NCBI RefSeq assembly: GCF_900119795.1 | Contig: NZ_LT634361.1 | Location: 2,837,001-2,901,000 of the forward strand | Length of the DNA: 64,000 nt | Direction of reading: 5' to 3' | From: Tenacibaculum maritimum NCIMB 2154 | GTDB lineage: Bacteria > Bacteroidota > Bacteroidia > Flavobacteriales > Flavobacteriaceae | Shown here: positions 14,693-24,302 of the stretch, piece by piece | Numbering within the stretch: position 1 is the stretch's first letter | How the letters are laid out: each line of letters opens with the position of its first letter | The notes under the pieces: model-generated | What the model was told of the DNA's origin: nothing | Databases searched by the model: none | What the model saw: only the letters and a program-made list of their open reading frames with translations | Program-made: the position numbers and the translations under genes

Positions 14693-16702
14693 ATGAAAAG
14701 AATACTTGGGCTAATCATATTGTTTATCAATCTGGCTATCTTTGGCCAAGATAAAAACTATGAATTCGGAAAAGTTTCTAAACAAGAATTGAAAGAGAAA
14801 TACTACCCTTCAGACACTACTGCAAAAGCTGCTTACTTGTATAAAAATAGGAATACGTATTTCAGCTATACCCAAAGTAAAGGATTCAGCCTCACTACTG
14901 AGTTTAGCTTCAGACTTAAAATATATTCTGAAGAGGGATTAAAACATGCCACGCAGATCATTCAATATTATAAACCCGATAAAGGGGATGACGAAAAAAT
15001 AGTTGCTATAAAAGGATACACCTTTAATTTGAGTAATGGGAAAATCGAAAAAGAAAAACTATCTAGAAAACAAATTTTTAATGAAAAGAAGAATCGCTTC
15101 TATAGCTTTAAAAAACTTGCTTTTCCTAATGCAAAAATAGGATCTATCATCGAACTGAAGTATAAACTTATTTCTCCATACCATAGGTATATTGATGATC
15201 TTCAATTTCAATACGAGATACCTATTAGAAATTTTTATGCTAAAATTTCAATTCCAGAATACTTCAAATTCACCCCATTAGCCAAAGGTTTTTATTACGT
15301 CCAACCTTTGCGAAGTAGTAAAACGGATACCTTCTATTGGTCTGAATTAAGAAAACTAGAGCATTTAAAAAAACGACAACTAGATAAATACGAAGTTAAA
15401 TTTAAAAAAAATATTTCTGAATATATCGCAACCAATATCCCCGCATTAAAAGATGACGAACCTTTTGTTAATAACGTTGGTAATTATAGAGGAGGGATTT
15501 CATTTGAGCTTAAAGCCATAAAATTTCCTAACTCAGCTCCTGAATTCTTTTCTATGACATGGAAAGATGTCAGCAAGAAGATACATCGATCTTCCAGGTT
15601 TGGAAAAGAACTAAAAAAGACAGCTTATTTTGCAAAAGATTTAGCTCCTGTTATTTCAAACTCAAAAAATGATTTAGAAAAGATCATTTCCATTTTACAA
15701 TTTATAAAGTCAAAAGTAAAATGGAATCAATACAAGGGCAAATACGTTGACAAGGGAGTAAAAAAAGCCTATAAAGAGGGAAGCGGAAACGCAGCGGAAA
15801 TAAACTTAATGTTGGTTGCAATGCTACGAGAAGCTAATTTAGATGCAAACCCTGTTTTAATCAGCACTAAAGACAATGGTATTCCTCTATTTCCTACTTT
15901 AAAGGGATTTAACTATGTAATTGCAGCAGTAAAAACACCCCAAGGTTTTATATTGTTAGATGCTACTGATCCGTACAGCAAGCCTAATATATTGCCTACA
16001 AGAACCATCAACTGGCAAGGTAGATTAGTCCATAAAAATGGAGGTTCAATCCCAATAAACCTAACACCTCTCCTACATTCTTCTAAGAAAAATACATTAA
16101 ATGTTAAAATTGACGAGAATTTATCTATTCAAGGAGTATTAAGATCTAAATTCACTAATTTATTTGCTTTGAATTATAGAAATAAATACAATCATTTACA
16201 AAAGGAAGAAATTATTTCTAAACTTGAAAATAAAAACAATATTGAAATAGAAGACCTTAAAATTTCAAACAAATATAACCTTGGTAAGCCTATTGCCCAA
16301 TTGCTAAAATTTTCTAGTGATGATATGGTAGAAAATATTAATGGTAAACTATATGTAAATCCCCTTCTTTTTTTGGCAACTACTAATAATATCTTCAAGT
16401 TAAAAGAACGTAAGTTCCCAGTAGATTTTACAACTCCTTGGATAGAACAAAACTCTACTACTGTACAAATACCTGATGGATATGTTATAGAAAGTTTACC
16501 TAAAACACTAGCTGCTACTCTTCCTGATAATCAAGGAATCTTAAAATTTCAAGTTACTCAAGATAAAAATAAGATAAAAACATATAGCATTTTACAACTT
16601 AATACTGCTATAATTAGCCCTGAATATTACCCCATATTAAAAGAGTTTTATAACAAACTTACTAACAAACAATCAGAAAAAATTATCCTAGCAAAAAAAT
16701 AA
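14693..16702 (+). CDS. DUF3857/transglutaminase-like secreted protein 2
   Basis: 669 residues with a signal peptide (to about 18) and the same layout as the preceding gene, which ends 5 nt upstream. The transglutaminase core fold is kept (SKVKWNQYKGKY, NLMLVAMLREANLDANPVLI), but the catalytic GDCKG is GNAAE here (residues 365-369), so Cys is replaced by Ala. A His-like partner is also not evident (FNYVIAAV). It is probably a non-enzymatic binding or structural protein. Its stop overlaps the next start by one base. Confidence 0.85.
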   Translation: MKRILGLIILFINLAIFGQDKNYEFGKVSKQELKEKYYPSDTTAKAAYLYKNRNTYFSYTQSKGFSLTTEFSFRLKIYSEEGLKHATQIIQYYKPDKGDDEKIVAIKGYTFNLSNGKIEKEKLSRKQIFNEKKNRFYSFKKLAFPNAKIGSIIELKYKLISPYHRYIDDLQFQYEIPIRNFYAKISIPEYFKFTPLAKGFYYVQPLRSSKTDTFYWSELRKLEHLKKRQLDKYEVKFKKNISEYIATNIPALKDDEPFVNNVGNYRGGISFELKAIKFPNSAPEFFSMTWKDVSKKIHRSSRFGKELKKTAYFAKDLAPVISNSKNDLEKIISILQFIKSKVKWNQYKGKYVDKGVKKAYKEGSGNAAEINLMLVAMLREANLDANPVLISTKDNGIPLFPTLKGFNYVIAAVKTPQGFILLDATDPYSKPNILPTRTINWQGRLVHKNGGSIPINLTPLLHSSKKNTLNVKIDENLSIQGVLRSKFTNLFALNYRNKYNHLQKEEIISKLENKNNIEIEDLKISNKYNLGKPIAQLLKFSSDDMVENINGKLYVNPLLFLATTNNIFKLKERKFPVDFTTPWIEQNSTTVQIPDGYVIESLPKTLAATLPDNQGILKFQVTQDKNKIKTYSILQLNTAIISPEYYPILKEFYNKLTNKQSEKIILAKK

Positions 16703-18654
16703 TGAAAAAAAAAATACTAATAGCTTGTCTCTTTATAGGCTTTATAAAAATTGGAATCTGTCAAAAGAAAAATTCAACCAAAATAGGAAGAGTTTCTAAA
16801 AAAGATTTAGAAATAACCTCTTACGAAAAAGATACTACTGCAAATGCATTTGTTTTATTGGAACATAGCAATACCTATATTGATGAAAAAAATAACTATA
16901 ATTTTGTTTCAGACTATTATTTTAAAAAGAAGCTTTTAACTAAGGCGGCTTCTGATATCTCTATCGTTTCAATTCTTTTATACAAAAAAGAAAAAATTAA
17001 TCAAATTGAAGGTATTACCTATAATCTTAACAATGGTAACATTGATAAAACTGTTTTATCTCCTAAAAGTATTTTTGAAAAACAGATCAATGAAAATTGG
17101 AAAGAAGTAACTTTTACATTACCTAATATAAAAGAAGGTAGTGTTATTGAATACGTATATTCTATCTCATCTCCTTATCAAAGACTTCCTGAATGGAATT
17201 TTCAAAGCGATATCCCTAAAGTAAAAAGTAGATACACTTCCTCTATTTTAGGAAACTGGAAGTATAATATTCGAATAATCGGGAATCTAAAACTAGATAT
17301 TGATAACCCTACTATTAAGAAAAATTGCGTTTACGTTGCTGGTATAGGAAATGGGCACTGCTCTAATTTAGAATACGAAATGAATGACATTCCTGCTTTT
17401 AAAGAAGAAGAGTATATGTTGAGTAAAAAGAATTTCATTTCAAGACTATGCTTTGATCTAATTTCTTTTACGCAGGTAGATGGACGTATCAAAAAATACA
17501 CAAAAACATGGAAAGATGCAGATAAAGCGTTAAAGAATAACTTTCTTGATAGACAAAGCTTAAAAAAAAGCTATTTTAAAAACAATATTCCCTCAGAAAT
17601 TCTAGCGGAATCGGATAATTTAAAAAGAACAAAAAAAATCTATCATTTTATTCAAAATCATTTCACTTGGAACGAAAAATACTGGCCTTCTAGAAAAATT
17701 AAACTAAAAAAAGCTTTTCAAGAAAAAATAGGAAACATATTTGATATTAACCTTTCTTTATTCAATAGCTTAAAAGCTGCGAATATTAATTGTAAATTAA
17801 TTTTAGCTTCCACCAGAAGTAAGGGGCTTTTAACTAAGTTGTATCCTATCTACGACGAGTTCAATTATCTCATTGTAAAAGCTTTTATAAACGATAAGGA
17901 ATACCTACTAGATGCTACTAACAAAAATTTCCCTTTTGGATTGATAAGGTTCGAAGCGCTTAACGAATATGGACGCCTAATGGATTTTAAAAAAGGAAGT
18001 TCTTGGATACCTCTTAGCCCCGCTATCATTTCTAAAAAGAGGACTATGGTTACCTTAAAATTAGAAGAAGGCTTTTTTAAAGGCACAATAAATAGAAGTA
18101 AAAGTGGCTACTACACCGTTGAAAAACGAAATGAATTAAAAACAATCAATGAAAACAGTTACTTAGAAAACTTTGAATCTAAATTTCCTCATATAGAAGT
18201 CGAGAATTACACCCATAAAAACTTATACGATTTAGATAAATCTTTGCGAGAAAATTTTGAAGTTAATATCGACTTCGAAAATACAGATCAAAATAATAAA
18301 TTAAGAATTTTTCCTTTTTTTCTAGAAAAACAAAATAAAAATCCTTTTAAATTAAAAGAGCGAAACTACCCAGTTAATTTTGGTTTTTCTAGAAATAGCA
18401 GCTATTTATTATCTCTTGAAATTCCTAAAGGTTATAAAGTATCTAAACTCCCAAAATCTAAAAAACTAAATTTACCAAATAACGGAGGTACATTCATTTA
18501 TCAAATGAATTCATCAGGGAATACAATTATGTTAATATTTAAATTTATCTTACATAAAAAAAGGTTTTCTAATAATGAATACTTCTATTTAAAAGAATTT
18601 TACAAACAACTGATTGATAAGCAGAACGAGTATATAGAATTAGAAAGAATTTAA
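16702..18654 (+). CDS. DUF3857/transglutaminase-like secreted protein 3
   Basis: 650 residues, with a signal peptide ending near residue 20. It is the third paralog of the run and is closer to protein 2 (shared N-terminal KIGRVSKKDLE, and PFKLKERNYPVNF near the end). The catalytic motif is GNIFDIN, so the nucleophilic Cys is absent. The three genes form a tight operon that ends at a very strong bidirectional terminator. Confidence 0.85.
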   Translation: MKKKILIACLFIGFIKIGICQKKNSTKIGRVSKKDLEITSYEKDTTANAFVLLEHSNTYIDEKNNYNFVSDYYFKKKLLTKAASDISIVSILLYKKEKINQIEGITYNLNNGNIDKTVLSPKSIFEKQINENWKEVTFTLPNIKEGSVIEYVYSISSPYQRLPEWNFQSDIPKVKSRYTSSILGNWKYNIRIIGNLKLDIDNPTIKKNCVYVAGIGNGHCSNLEYEMNDIPAFKEEEYMLSKKNFISRLCFDLISFTQVDGRIKKYTKTWKDADKALKNNFLDRQSLKKSYFKNNIPSEILAESDNLKRTKKIYHFIQNHFTWNEKYWPSRKIKLKKAFQEKIGNIFDINLSLFNSLKAANINCKLILASTRSKGLLTKLYPIYDEFNYLIVKAFINDKEYLLDATNKNFPFGLIRFEALNEYGRLMDFKKGSSWIPLSPAIISKKRTMVTLKLEEGFFKGTINRSKSGYYTVEKRNELKTINENSYLENFESKFPHIEVENYTHKNLYDLDKSLRENFEVNIDFENTDQNNKLRIFPFFLEKQNKNPFKLKERNYPVNFGFSRNSSYLLSLEIPKGYKVSKLPKSKKLNLPNNGGTFIYQMNSSGNTIMLIFKFILHKKRFSNNEYFYLKEFYKQLIDKQNEYIELERI

Positions 18655-18666
18655 AACAGTCTATCT

Positions 18667-18711
18667 AGCAACATAAAAAAGCACCTGTTATAGGTGCTTT
18701 TTTATGTTGCT
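18667..18711. terminator. Bidirectional terminator
   Basis: A perfect 20-bp inverted repeat (AGCAACATAAAAAAGCACCT and its complement) around a 5-nt loop. The internal A and T runs act as U tracts in both directions. It lies between the convergent DUF3857 operon and lipB. Confidence 0.85.
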
Positions 18712-18854
18712 CTAACTTCTTTTTCAAAATAATTTAACTTTTAACAATACCTCGCTCAAAATTATTATTGTTATAATAACATTAAACAAATACTGATCTT
18801 CAGATACTAGGCTTATAGCGAAGGAAATAAACTGAGAAGATATAGCTTCTTAAT

Positions 18855-19556
18855 TTAACTGATAAACGATTCTACCTCAAATAACGTTTTAAAATGTACC
18901 AGTATTTTGGATTTTACCTCCTCCTCTGAAATCTTCCTACTTAACTCTGCTTCCATAGAGGTAACTGCTTTTCCTCTTATCCCACAAGGAATGATATTAT
19001 CAAAATATCCCAAGTTCGTATTGACGTTTAATGCAAAACCATGCATGGTTACCCATCTACTAGTACGAATTCCCATGGCACATATTTTTCTAGCAAAAGG
19101 AGTACCTACATCCAACCAAACTCCTGTTTCTCCTTCACTTCTTTCTCCCTTTAAACCATATTCGCCTATTGTTAAAATAATAGCTTCTTCTAACAAACGT
19201 AAATACTTATGTATATCCGTAAAGAAATTTTCTAAATCCAAAATAGGGTATCCTACAATCTGCCCTGGACCGTGATAAGTAATGTCTCCTCCTCTATTTA
19301 TTTTATAGAAAGTAGCTCCTTTCTGCCTCAACTGCTCCTCATTAAGCAGTAAGTTACTCATATCTCCACTTTTACCCAAAGTATATACATGTGGATGTTC
19401 TACAAAAAGAAAGTAATTCTTGGTAGGGATATCTGTTCCCTCTCTCCTATTTTTGATTTTCAAGTCAATAATACTTTGTAACAAATCAGATTGATAGTCC
19501 CAAGTTTCCTTGTAATCTTTTTTTAATAATTCTTCTAAATATATGTTTTTATTCAT
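18855..19556 (-). CDS. lipB: Lipoyl(octanoyl) transferase
   Basis: A 233-residue enzyme that moves octanoyl from acyl carrier protein to lipoyl domains. Family motifs: NRGGDITYHGPGQIVGYPIL, the catalytic lysine in ARKICAMG and the catalytic cysteine in IIPCGI. It is a single minus-strand gene, convergent with the DUF3857 operon and divergent from the metalloprotease gene. Confidence 0.95.
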   Translation of the reverse strand: MNKNIYLEELLKKDYKETWDYQSDLLQSIIDLKIKNRREGTDIPTKNYFLFVEHPHVYTLGKSGDMSNLLLNEEQLRQKGATFYKINRGGDITYHGPGQIVGYPILDLENFFTDIHKYLRLLEEAIILTIGEYGLKGERSEGETGVWLDVGTPFARKICAMGIRTSRWVTMHGFALNVNTNLGYFDNIIPCGIRGKAVTSMEAELSRKISEEEVKSKILVHFKTLFEVESFIS

Positions 19557-19644
19557 AACTTTGGCTACAAATATAAAATATATTGTAGATTTTTATGTAG
19601 GATTAACTCCTTTTTAACTATTCTATTTACAAAAACCCTCATTT

Positions 19645-22617
19645 ATGTTAAAAAAAATTACATTTTTACATTTTGCTCTAATACTTATGCTTTCTCTATC
19701 CATGGAGGCACAAAGTGTTTGGACAAAAATCAATGCTAATGAAAACTTAGCATCAAAACATGAAGTTTTAGCGAGAAAAAATATCCCTAATAATTATGAT
19801 CTTTTCTCCTTAAATACTTCTATTTTTGAAAAACAGTTGAATAATTTTTCTAGAAATTCTAAGAAGATTATTGAGCTACCCGCTATCCATGGGAATACCG
19901 CTAAATTCTTGGTCAAAGAAACTTCAAATCTAGCTCCTGAATTAGCTGCAAAATTTCCAACAATAAAATCGTATTCAGCTCAGGGTATTGATGACCCTAC
20001 TGCTACTGCCAAGATTAGTGTTGGTAGTGATGGGATTCATGCAATTATTTTTTCAGGAAATCATAGCACTTTGTATATAGATCCATACACAAAGAATAAG
20101 CAACAATACATTTCTTACAAAAAAAGTAGCTTACCTAGTAAAAAAGACGATTTTACTTGTACTGTTGAAGACGCTTCAGAAAAAGCGTTTCAAAAGAATA
20201 CAGCTGCTAGAGGTGCTAATGATGGAAAATTAAGAACTTTTCGTTTAGCCATCGTTTGTAGTGGTGAATATGCTCAATTCCATTTAAACAGACAAGGAGT
20301 TTCTGCTGGAGCTACTGATGCTGTAAAAAAAGCAGCTGTTTTGTCTGCTATGAACACTTCAATGACTAGAATTAACGGCGTTTATGAAAGAGATTTAGGG
20401 GTAAGAATGGTCATTGTTGCTGATAATGATAAAATTATTTTTTTAGACGCTGACACAGACAATATTACTGATGGTTCATCTAATGCGATGATCGGTGAAA
20501 CTCAAGCAATTTGTGATGCTGAAATTGGTGATGCGAATTATGATATTGGGCATATTTTTAGTACTGGTGGTAGTGGATTAGCTGGCTTAGGAGTCGTATG
20601 TCGCTCAGGTTCTAAAGGTAGAGGAGTTACAGGAATAGCTCAACCTATAAATGACCCTTATGATATTGACTATGTTTCTCATGAAATGGGACATCAATTT
20701 GGAGCAAACCATACGCAAAACAATTCTTGTAATAGAAATAATAGTACTGCTGTAGAGCCAGGAAGTGCTTCTACAATAATGGGATATGCAGGTATTTGCC
20801 GACCTAATGTTCAGCAAAATAGTGATGACCACTTCCATGCTGTAAGTATCGCTGAAATGTGGGCTACAATTCAATCAACTGCTAACTGCGCTACTGCTAC
20901 TGACACAGGAAACAATGCCCCTACAGCAAATGCTGGTGCTGATTTTAGCATTCCTAAATCTACTCCTTTTGTTTTGAAAGGAATCGGAACGGATGCTAAC
21001 AATCCAAATAACCTAACTTATAACTGGGAACAACTGGATAATCAAGTTGCTACAATGCCTCCTCTATCAACTAATACAGGTGGTCCAATGTTTAGATCTC
21101 TTCCTTCAACATCTTCTCCTAACAGATACATGCCAGCTTTAGAAACTGTAGTATTAGGTAGCACTTCTTCTGAATGGGAAGTAGTTCCTTCTGTTGCAAG
21201 AGAAATGAATTTTTCATTCTTAGTAAGAGATAATCATCCTGGAGGTGGTAACAGCGCTAGAGATGATATGAAAGTTACTATTGTAAATACAACTCCTTTC
21301 TCTGTAAATACTCCTTCTACTTCGGCTCCTAATTCAACTATTAACTTGACTTGGAATGTTGGGCAAACCAACCAAAACCCTATCAATTGCCAAAGAGTAA
21401 ATATCAGGCTTTCGACAGACAATGGCGCAACCTTTCCAACAGTACTAGTAGCTAATACCAATAATGATGGTAATGAAGACATCAATATTCCTGCAATAGC
21501 AAATACATCTCAAGCTTTTATCATGGTAGAAGCAGCTGACAATATTTTCTACAATATCTCTTCTAGGTTTTCTATCAGTAACCTACCTGATTTCTCTTTA
21601 CAAAATATTACTGGAGATATTACTGTATGTAATACTGCTACTGATACTCAAAATTTTGAATTACAGTATAGTGCCATTAACGGCTTTTCTGAAGAAGCTG
21701 TATTTAGTGCTAGTAACGTGCCCGATGGAGCTGTTGTTAACTTCAGTAAAAATAATATAGTAAACTCTGATACGGTTATATGTAGTATTTCTAATATCGG
21801 AGACGTTGCTTCTGGTAATTATGAAATTAGAATTAATGCAACTACTCAATCTGTAACTAAAAGTATTATTCTTAAATTATCTATAAAAGATAAGGTATGT
21901 AGCTCTTCTGGAGACACTTCTAGAATCAGTACTACTTTGGTCAAATTCAATACTATTAACAATCAATCAGCAAAAAATGGTGGTTATAGTGATTTTAAAA
22001 ACATTTCAACAACTGTTCAAAGCGGACAAAGATACCAGTTAGAAGTTAAAACAAATACTTACAGTAGTTTCTCTCAACCTCTAACTACCATATCAACTGC
22101 TTGGATCGATTGGAATCAAAATTGCCAATTTGACGCTGATGAAGCATATGATTTAGGTGCAGCAACTGGTTTTACGGATCAAATCACGAATAACAGCCCT
22201 TTAAACATAACTGTTCCTAATAATGCCGTTCCTGGAAATACAATTTTAAGAATTTCAACTAGGCTTTCTTCTTACCCTTCTTCTTGTAGTTCTAACTTCA
22301 CTGGAGAAGTAGAAGACTATACCTTAGTTGTAGAAAATGCAACAGCATCTATCACCGATTTACCTTTCAATAATTTTAAGCTATATCCGAATCCTTCTGA
22401 GGGCGTATTTAACTTAAAATTTGAAGTAATAAATACTAAAAAAGTATCTCTTAAATTATTTGATTTGAGAGGAAGGCTTGTTGCTAAAAAGCAATATAAA
22501 AATACTACGACTTATTTCTCTAAGCAACTTACTTTTGAAAAAGTCAACGCTGGTTTATATATGTTACAAATAAGTAATGGGAATAAAAAAGCTATAAGAA
22601 AGATCCTTATTAAATAA
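19645..22617 (+). CDS. Secreted zinc metalloprotease with T9SS sorting tail
   Basis: A 990-residue exported protein with a signal peptide of about 22 residues. A reprolysin-like metalloprotease domain carries HEMGHQFGANHT at 346-357 (HExxHxxGxxH zinc site). Ig/PKD-like and low-complexity domains follow, then a GEVED domain (TGEVEDYTLVV, near 895). The type A sorting domain begins at about 913 (LYPNPSEGVF) and ends in IRKILIK. The tail directs export through the type IX system, so the product is a cell-surface or released protease. That agrees with the porP/sprF and gld genes elsewhere in the window. Confidence 0.93.
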   Translation: MLKKITFLHFALILMLSLSMEAQSVWTKINANENLASKHEVLARKNIPNNYDLFSLNTSIFEKQLNNFSRNSKKIIELPAIHGNTAKFLVKETSNLAPELAAKFPTIKSYSAQGIDDPTATAKISVGSDGIHAIIFSGNHSTLYIDPYTKNKQQYISYKKSSLPSKKDDFTCTVEDASEKAFQKNTAARGANDGKLRTFRLAIVCSGEYAQFHLNRQGVSAGATDAVKKAAVLSAMNTSMTRINGVYERDLGVRMVIVADNDKIIFLDADTDNITDGSSNAMIGETQAICDAEIGDANYDIGHIFSTGGSGLAGLGVVCRSGSKGRGVTGIAQPINDPYDIDYVSHEMGHQFGANHTQNNSCNRNNSTAVEPGSASTIMGYAGICRPNVQQNSDDHFHAVSIAEMWATIQSTANCATATDTGNNAPTANAGADFSIPKSTPFVLKGIGTDANNPNNLTYNWEQLDNQVATMPPLSTNTGGPMFRSLPSTSSPNRYMPALETVVLGSTSSEWEVVPSVAREMNFSFLVRDNHPGGGNSARDDMKVTIVNTTPFSVNTPSTSAPNSTINLTWNVGQTNQNPINCQRVNIRLSTDNGATFPTVLVANTNNDGNEDINIPAIANTSQAFIMVEAADNIFYNISSRFSISNLPDFSLQNITGDITVCNTATDTQNFELQYSAINGFSEEAVFSASNVPDGAVVNFSKNNIVNSDTVICSISNIGDVASGNYEIRINATTQSVTKSIILKLSIKDKVCSSSGDTSRISTTLVKFNTINNQSAKNGGYSDFKNISTTVQSGQRYQLEVKTNTYSSFSQPLTTISTAWIDWNQNCQFDADEAYDLGAATGFTDQITNNSPLNITVPNNAVPGNTILRISTRLSSYPSSCSSNFTGEVEDYTLVVENATASITDLPFNNFKLYPNPSEGVFNLKFEVINTKKVSLKLFDLRGRLVAKKQYKNTTTYFSKQLTFEKVNAGLYMLQISNGNKKAIRKILIK

Positions 22618-22640
22618 ATACCTTTTTTATACAAATAAGC

Positions 22641-22677
22641 AAAAGGCAAACTTTATTGTAAAGTTTGCCTTTTTTTA
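22641..22677 (+). terminator. Terminator after metalloprotease gene
   Basis: AAAGGCAAACTTTA pairs with TAAAGTTTGCCTTT around a 4-nt loop, ending in T7. Confidence 0.85.
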
Positions 22678-22885
22678 TGATATCGTTCAAGACGAGTAGT
22701 ATTCTTTTGATATATCAAACCCCCTTAACATTTCTTTTTCAAAATTCTTAAAAATGCTACTATAATTTTTCATAAACCTCAATAACTCCCTCTATAATTT
22801 GAATTACTACCTTTCACAAAACTCTAAATTTTATGTACATTTGGCGCCGTATTATTTTCATTAATTTATCTTACAAACACGAACT

Positions 22886-23500
22886 ATGCATGTAGCCATT
22901 GCAGGAAATATTGGAGCGGGAAAAACAACACTAACCAAGTTGCTAGCTAAGCACTATAATTGGGAACCCCACTTTGAATCCGTTAATGAAAATCCATACT
23001 TAGATGATTTTTATGGAGAGATGGAAAGATGGTCTTTTAACCTACAAGTTTATTTCTTAAATAGTCGCTTTAGACAAGTATTAGAATTACGCAAATCAGG
23101 TAAGAAAATCATTCAAGACAGGACCATTTATGAAGATGCCCACATATTTGCGCCTAATTTACATGCAATGGGCTTAATGACTAATAGAGATTATAGTAAT
23201 TATAGTTCTTTATTTGAATTGATGGAAAACTTGGTAACTCCCCCAGATTTACTAATCTATTTAAGAGCCGATATATCCACCTTAGTTGGGCAAATTCATA
23301 AAAGAGGAAGAGAATATGAAAACTCCATTAGCATTGACTACCTAAGCCGACTCAATGAACGCTATGAAGCATGGATTAGCACTTACACTAAAGGAAAATT
23401 ATTAATTATAGATGTTGATAATTTAGATTTTGTTGAAAATAGAGAAGACTTAGGTTATATTATTGATAGAATTGACGCTCAAATAAACGGGCTTTTTTAA
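22886..23500 (+). CDS. Deoxynucleoside kinase
   Basis: 204 residues of the dNK/dGK family that phosphorylates deoxynucleosides for salvage. It has the P-loop GNIGAGKTT at 7-15, the substrate-site DRTIYED near 85 and the lid KRGREYE near 153. A -7 box TACATTTG is at 22836-22843. Its end overlaps the convergent methyltransferase gene by 4 nt. A second domain of the same family is fused to FolK at 32241-33377. Confidence 0.93.
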   Translation: MHVAIAGNIGAGKTTLTKLLAKHYNWEPHFESVNENPYLDDFYGEMERWSFNLQVYFLNSRFRQVLELRKSGKKIIQDRTIYEDAHIFAPNLHAMGLMTNRDYSNYSSLFELMENLVTPPDLLIYLRADISTLVGQIHKRGREYENSISIDYLSRLNERYEAWISTYTKGKLLIIDVDNLDFVENREDLGYIIDRIDAQINGLF

Positions 23501-24231
23501 CGGCTAAACTCACTTAGCAAAATAGCCGTAGCCGTAGCAACATTTAAACTCTCTGTTTCTTGCGTTTTTCCGAACCTAGGTATCGCTATTTTGTGGGTTG
23601 CTATTTCTTTAATTTTTAAAGATACCCCATTAGCCTCATTTCCCATAACTAAAATACTTTCTTTTGGCAACTTGGTTTCATATACATTGTGACCTTCCAT
23701 GTCCGCAATAAAAACAGGCAAATTAGCTTTCTTTAAGTATTCTTCCAAATTTAAATAATTGACCTGCACTCTTGTCAAAGATCCCATTGTTGCTTGTACT
23801 ACTTTTTGATTGTAACAATCAACAGTATCTTTAGAACACACTAACTGTGCTATTCCAAACCAATCGCATAAACGAATAATCGTACCTAAATTACCTGGAT
23901 CATTAACTGCATCTAAAGCAACAATCAACCCTTTTGTTTTCGTAGCAACTATTTCTGGAATTTTAAATACTCCTAAAGCCTTATTCGGTGTTTTTAATGC
24001 GCTTATCTTTTTCAACTCCCCTTCTGTAATTATTACTGTTTTATCAATATCATCAACAGGTAAATCCTTAGCAAAAGAATCCACGATAAAAAGAATTTCT
24101 AATGCTAGCGAAGAATCTAATAACTCCTTTACAACCTTGACTCCTTCTGCTACAAATAATTGATACTTTTGCCTGTACTTTTTTTGTTGTAAACTTGTTA
24201 TTAGCTTTATACGATTTTTAGATAAACTCAT
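23497..24231 (-). CDS. TrmH-family (SpoU) RNA methyltransferase
   Basis: 244 residues of the SPOUT superfamily. An N-terminal substrate-binding domain (LSKNRIKLITSLQQKKYRQK) is followed by the three knot motifs: DAVNDPGNLGTIIR, LVMGNEANGVS and a C-terminal motif around ESLNVATATAILLSEF. It is probably a 2'-O-methyltransferase acting on rRNA or tRNA; the target cannot be told from sequence. Confidence 0.92.
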   Translation of the reverse strand: MSLSKNRIKLITSLQQKKYRQKYQLFVAEGVKVVKELLDSSLALEILFIVDSFAKDLPVDDIDKTVIITEGELKKISALKTPNKALGVFKIPEIVATKTKGLIVALDAVNDPGNLGTIIRLCDWFGIAQLVCSKDTVDCYNQKVVQATMGSLTRVQVNYLNLEEYLKKANLPVFIADMEGHNVYETKLPKESILVMGNEANGVSLKIKEIATHKIAIPRFGKTQETESLNVATATAILLSEFSR

Positions 24232-24302
24232 TAAATATTTTTTAACACAAATATACCGCTAAAAAATACTACTTTTGGTACTTATAGCGACGCGTAAAGT
24301 TA

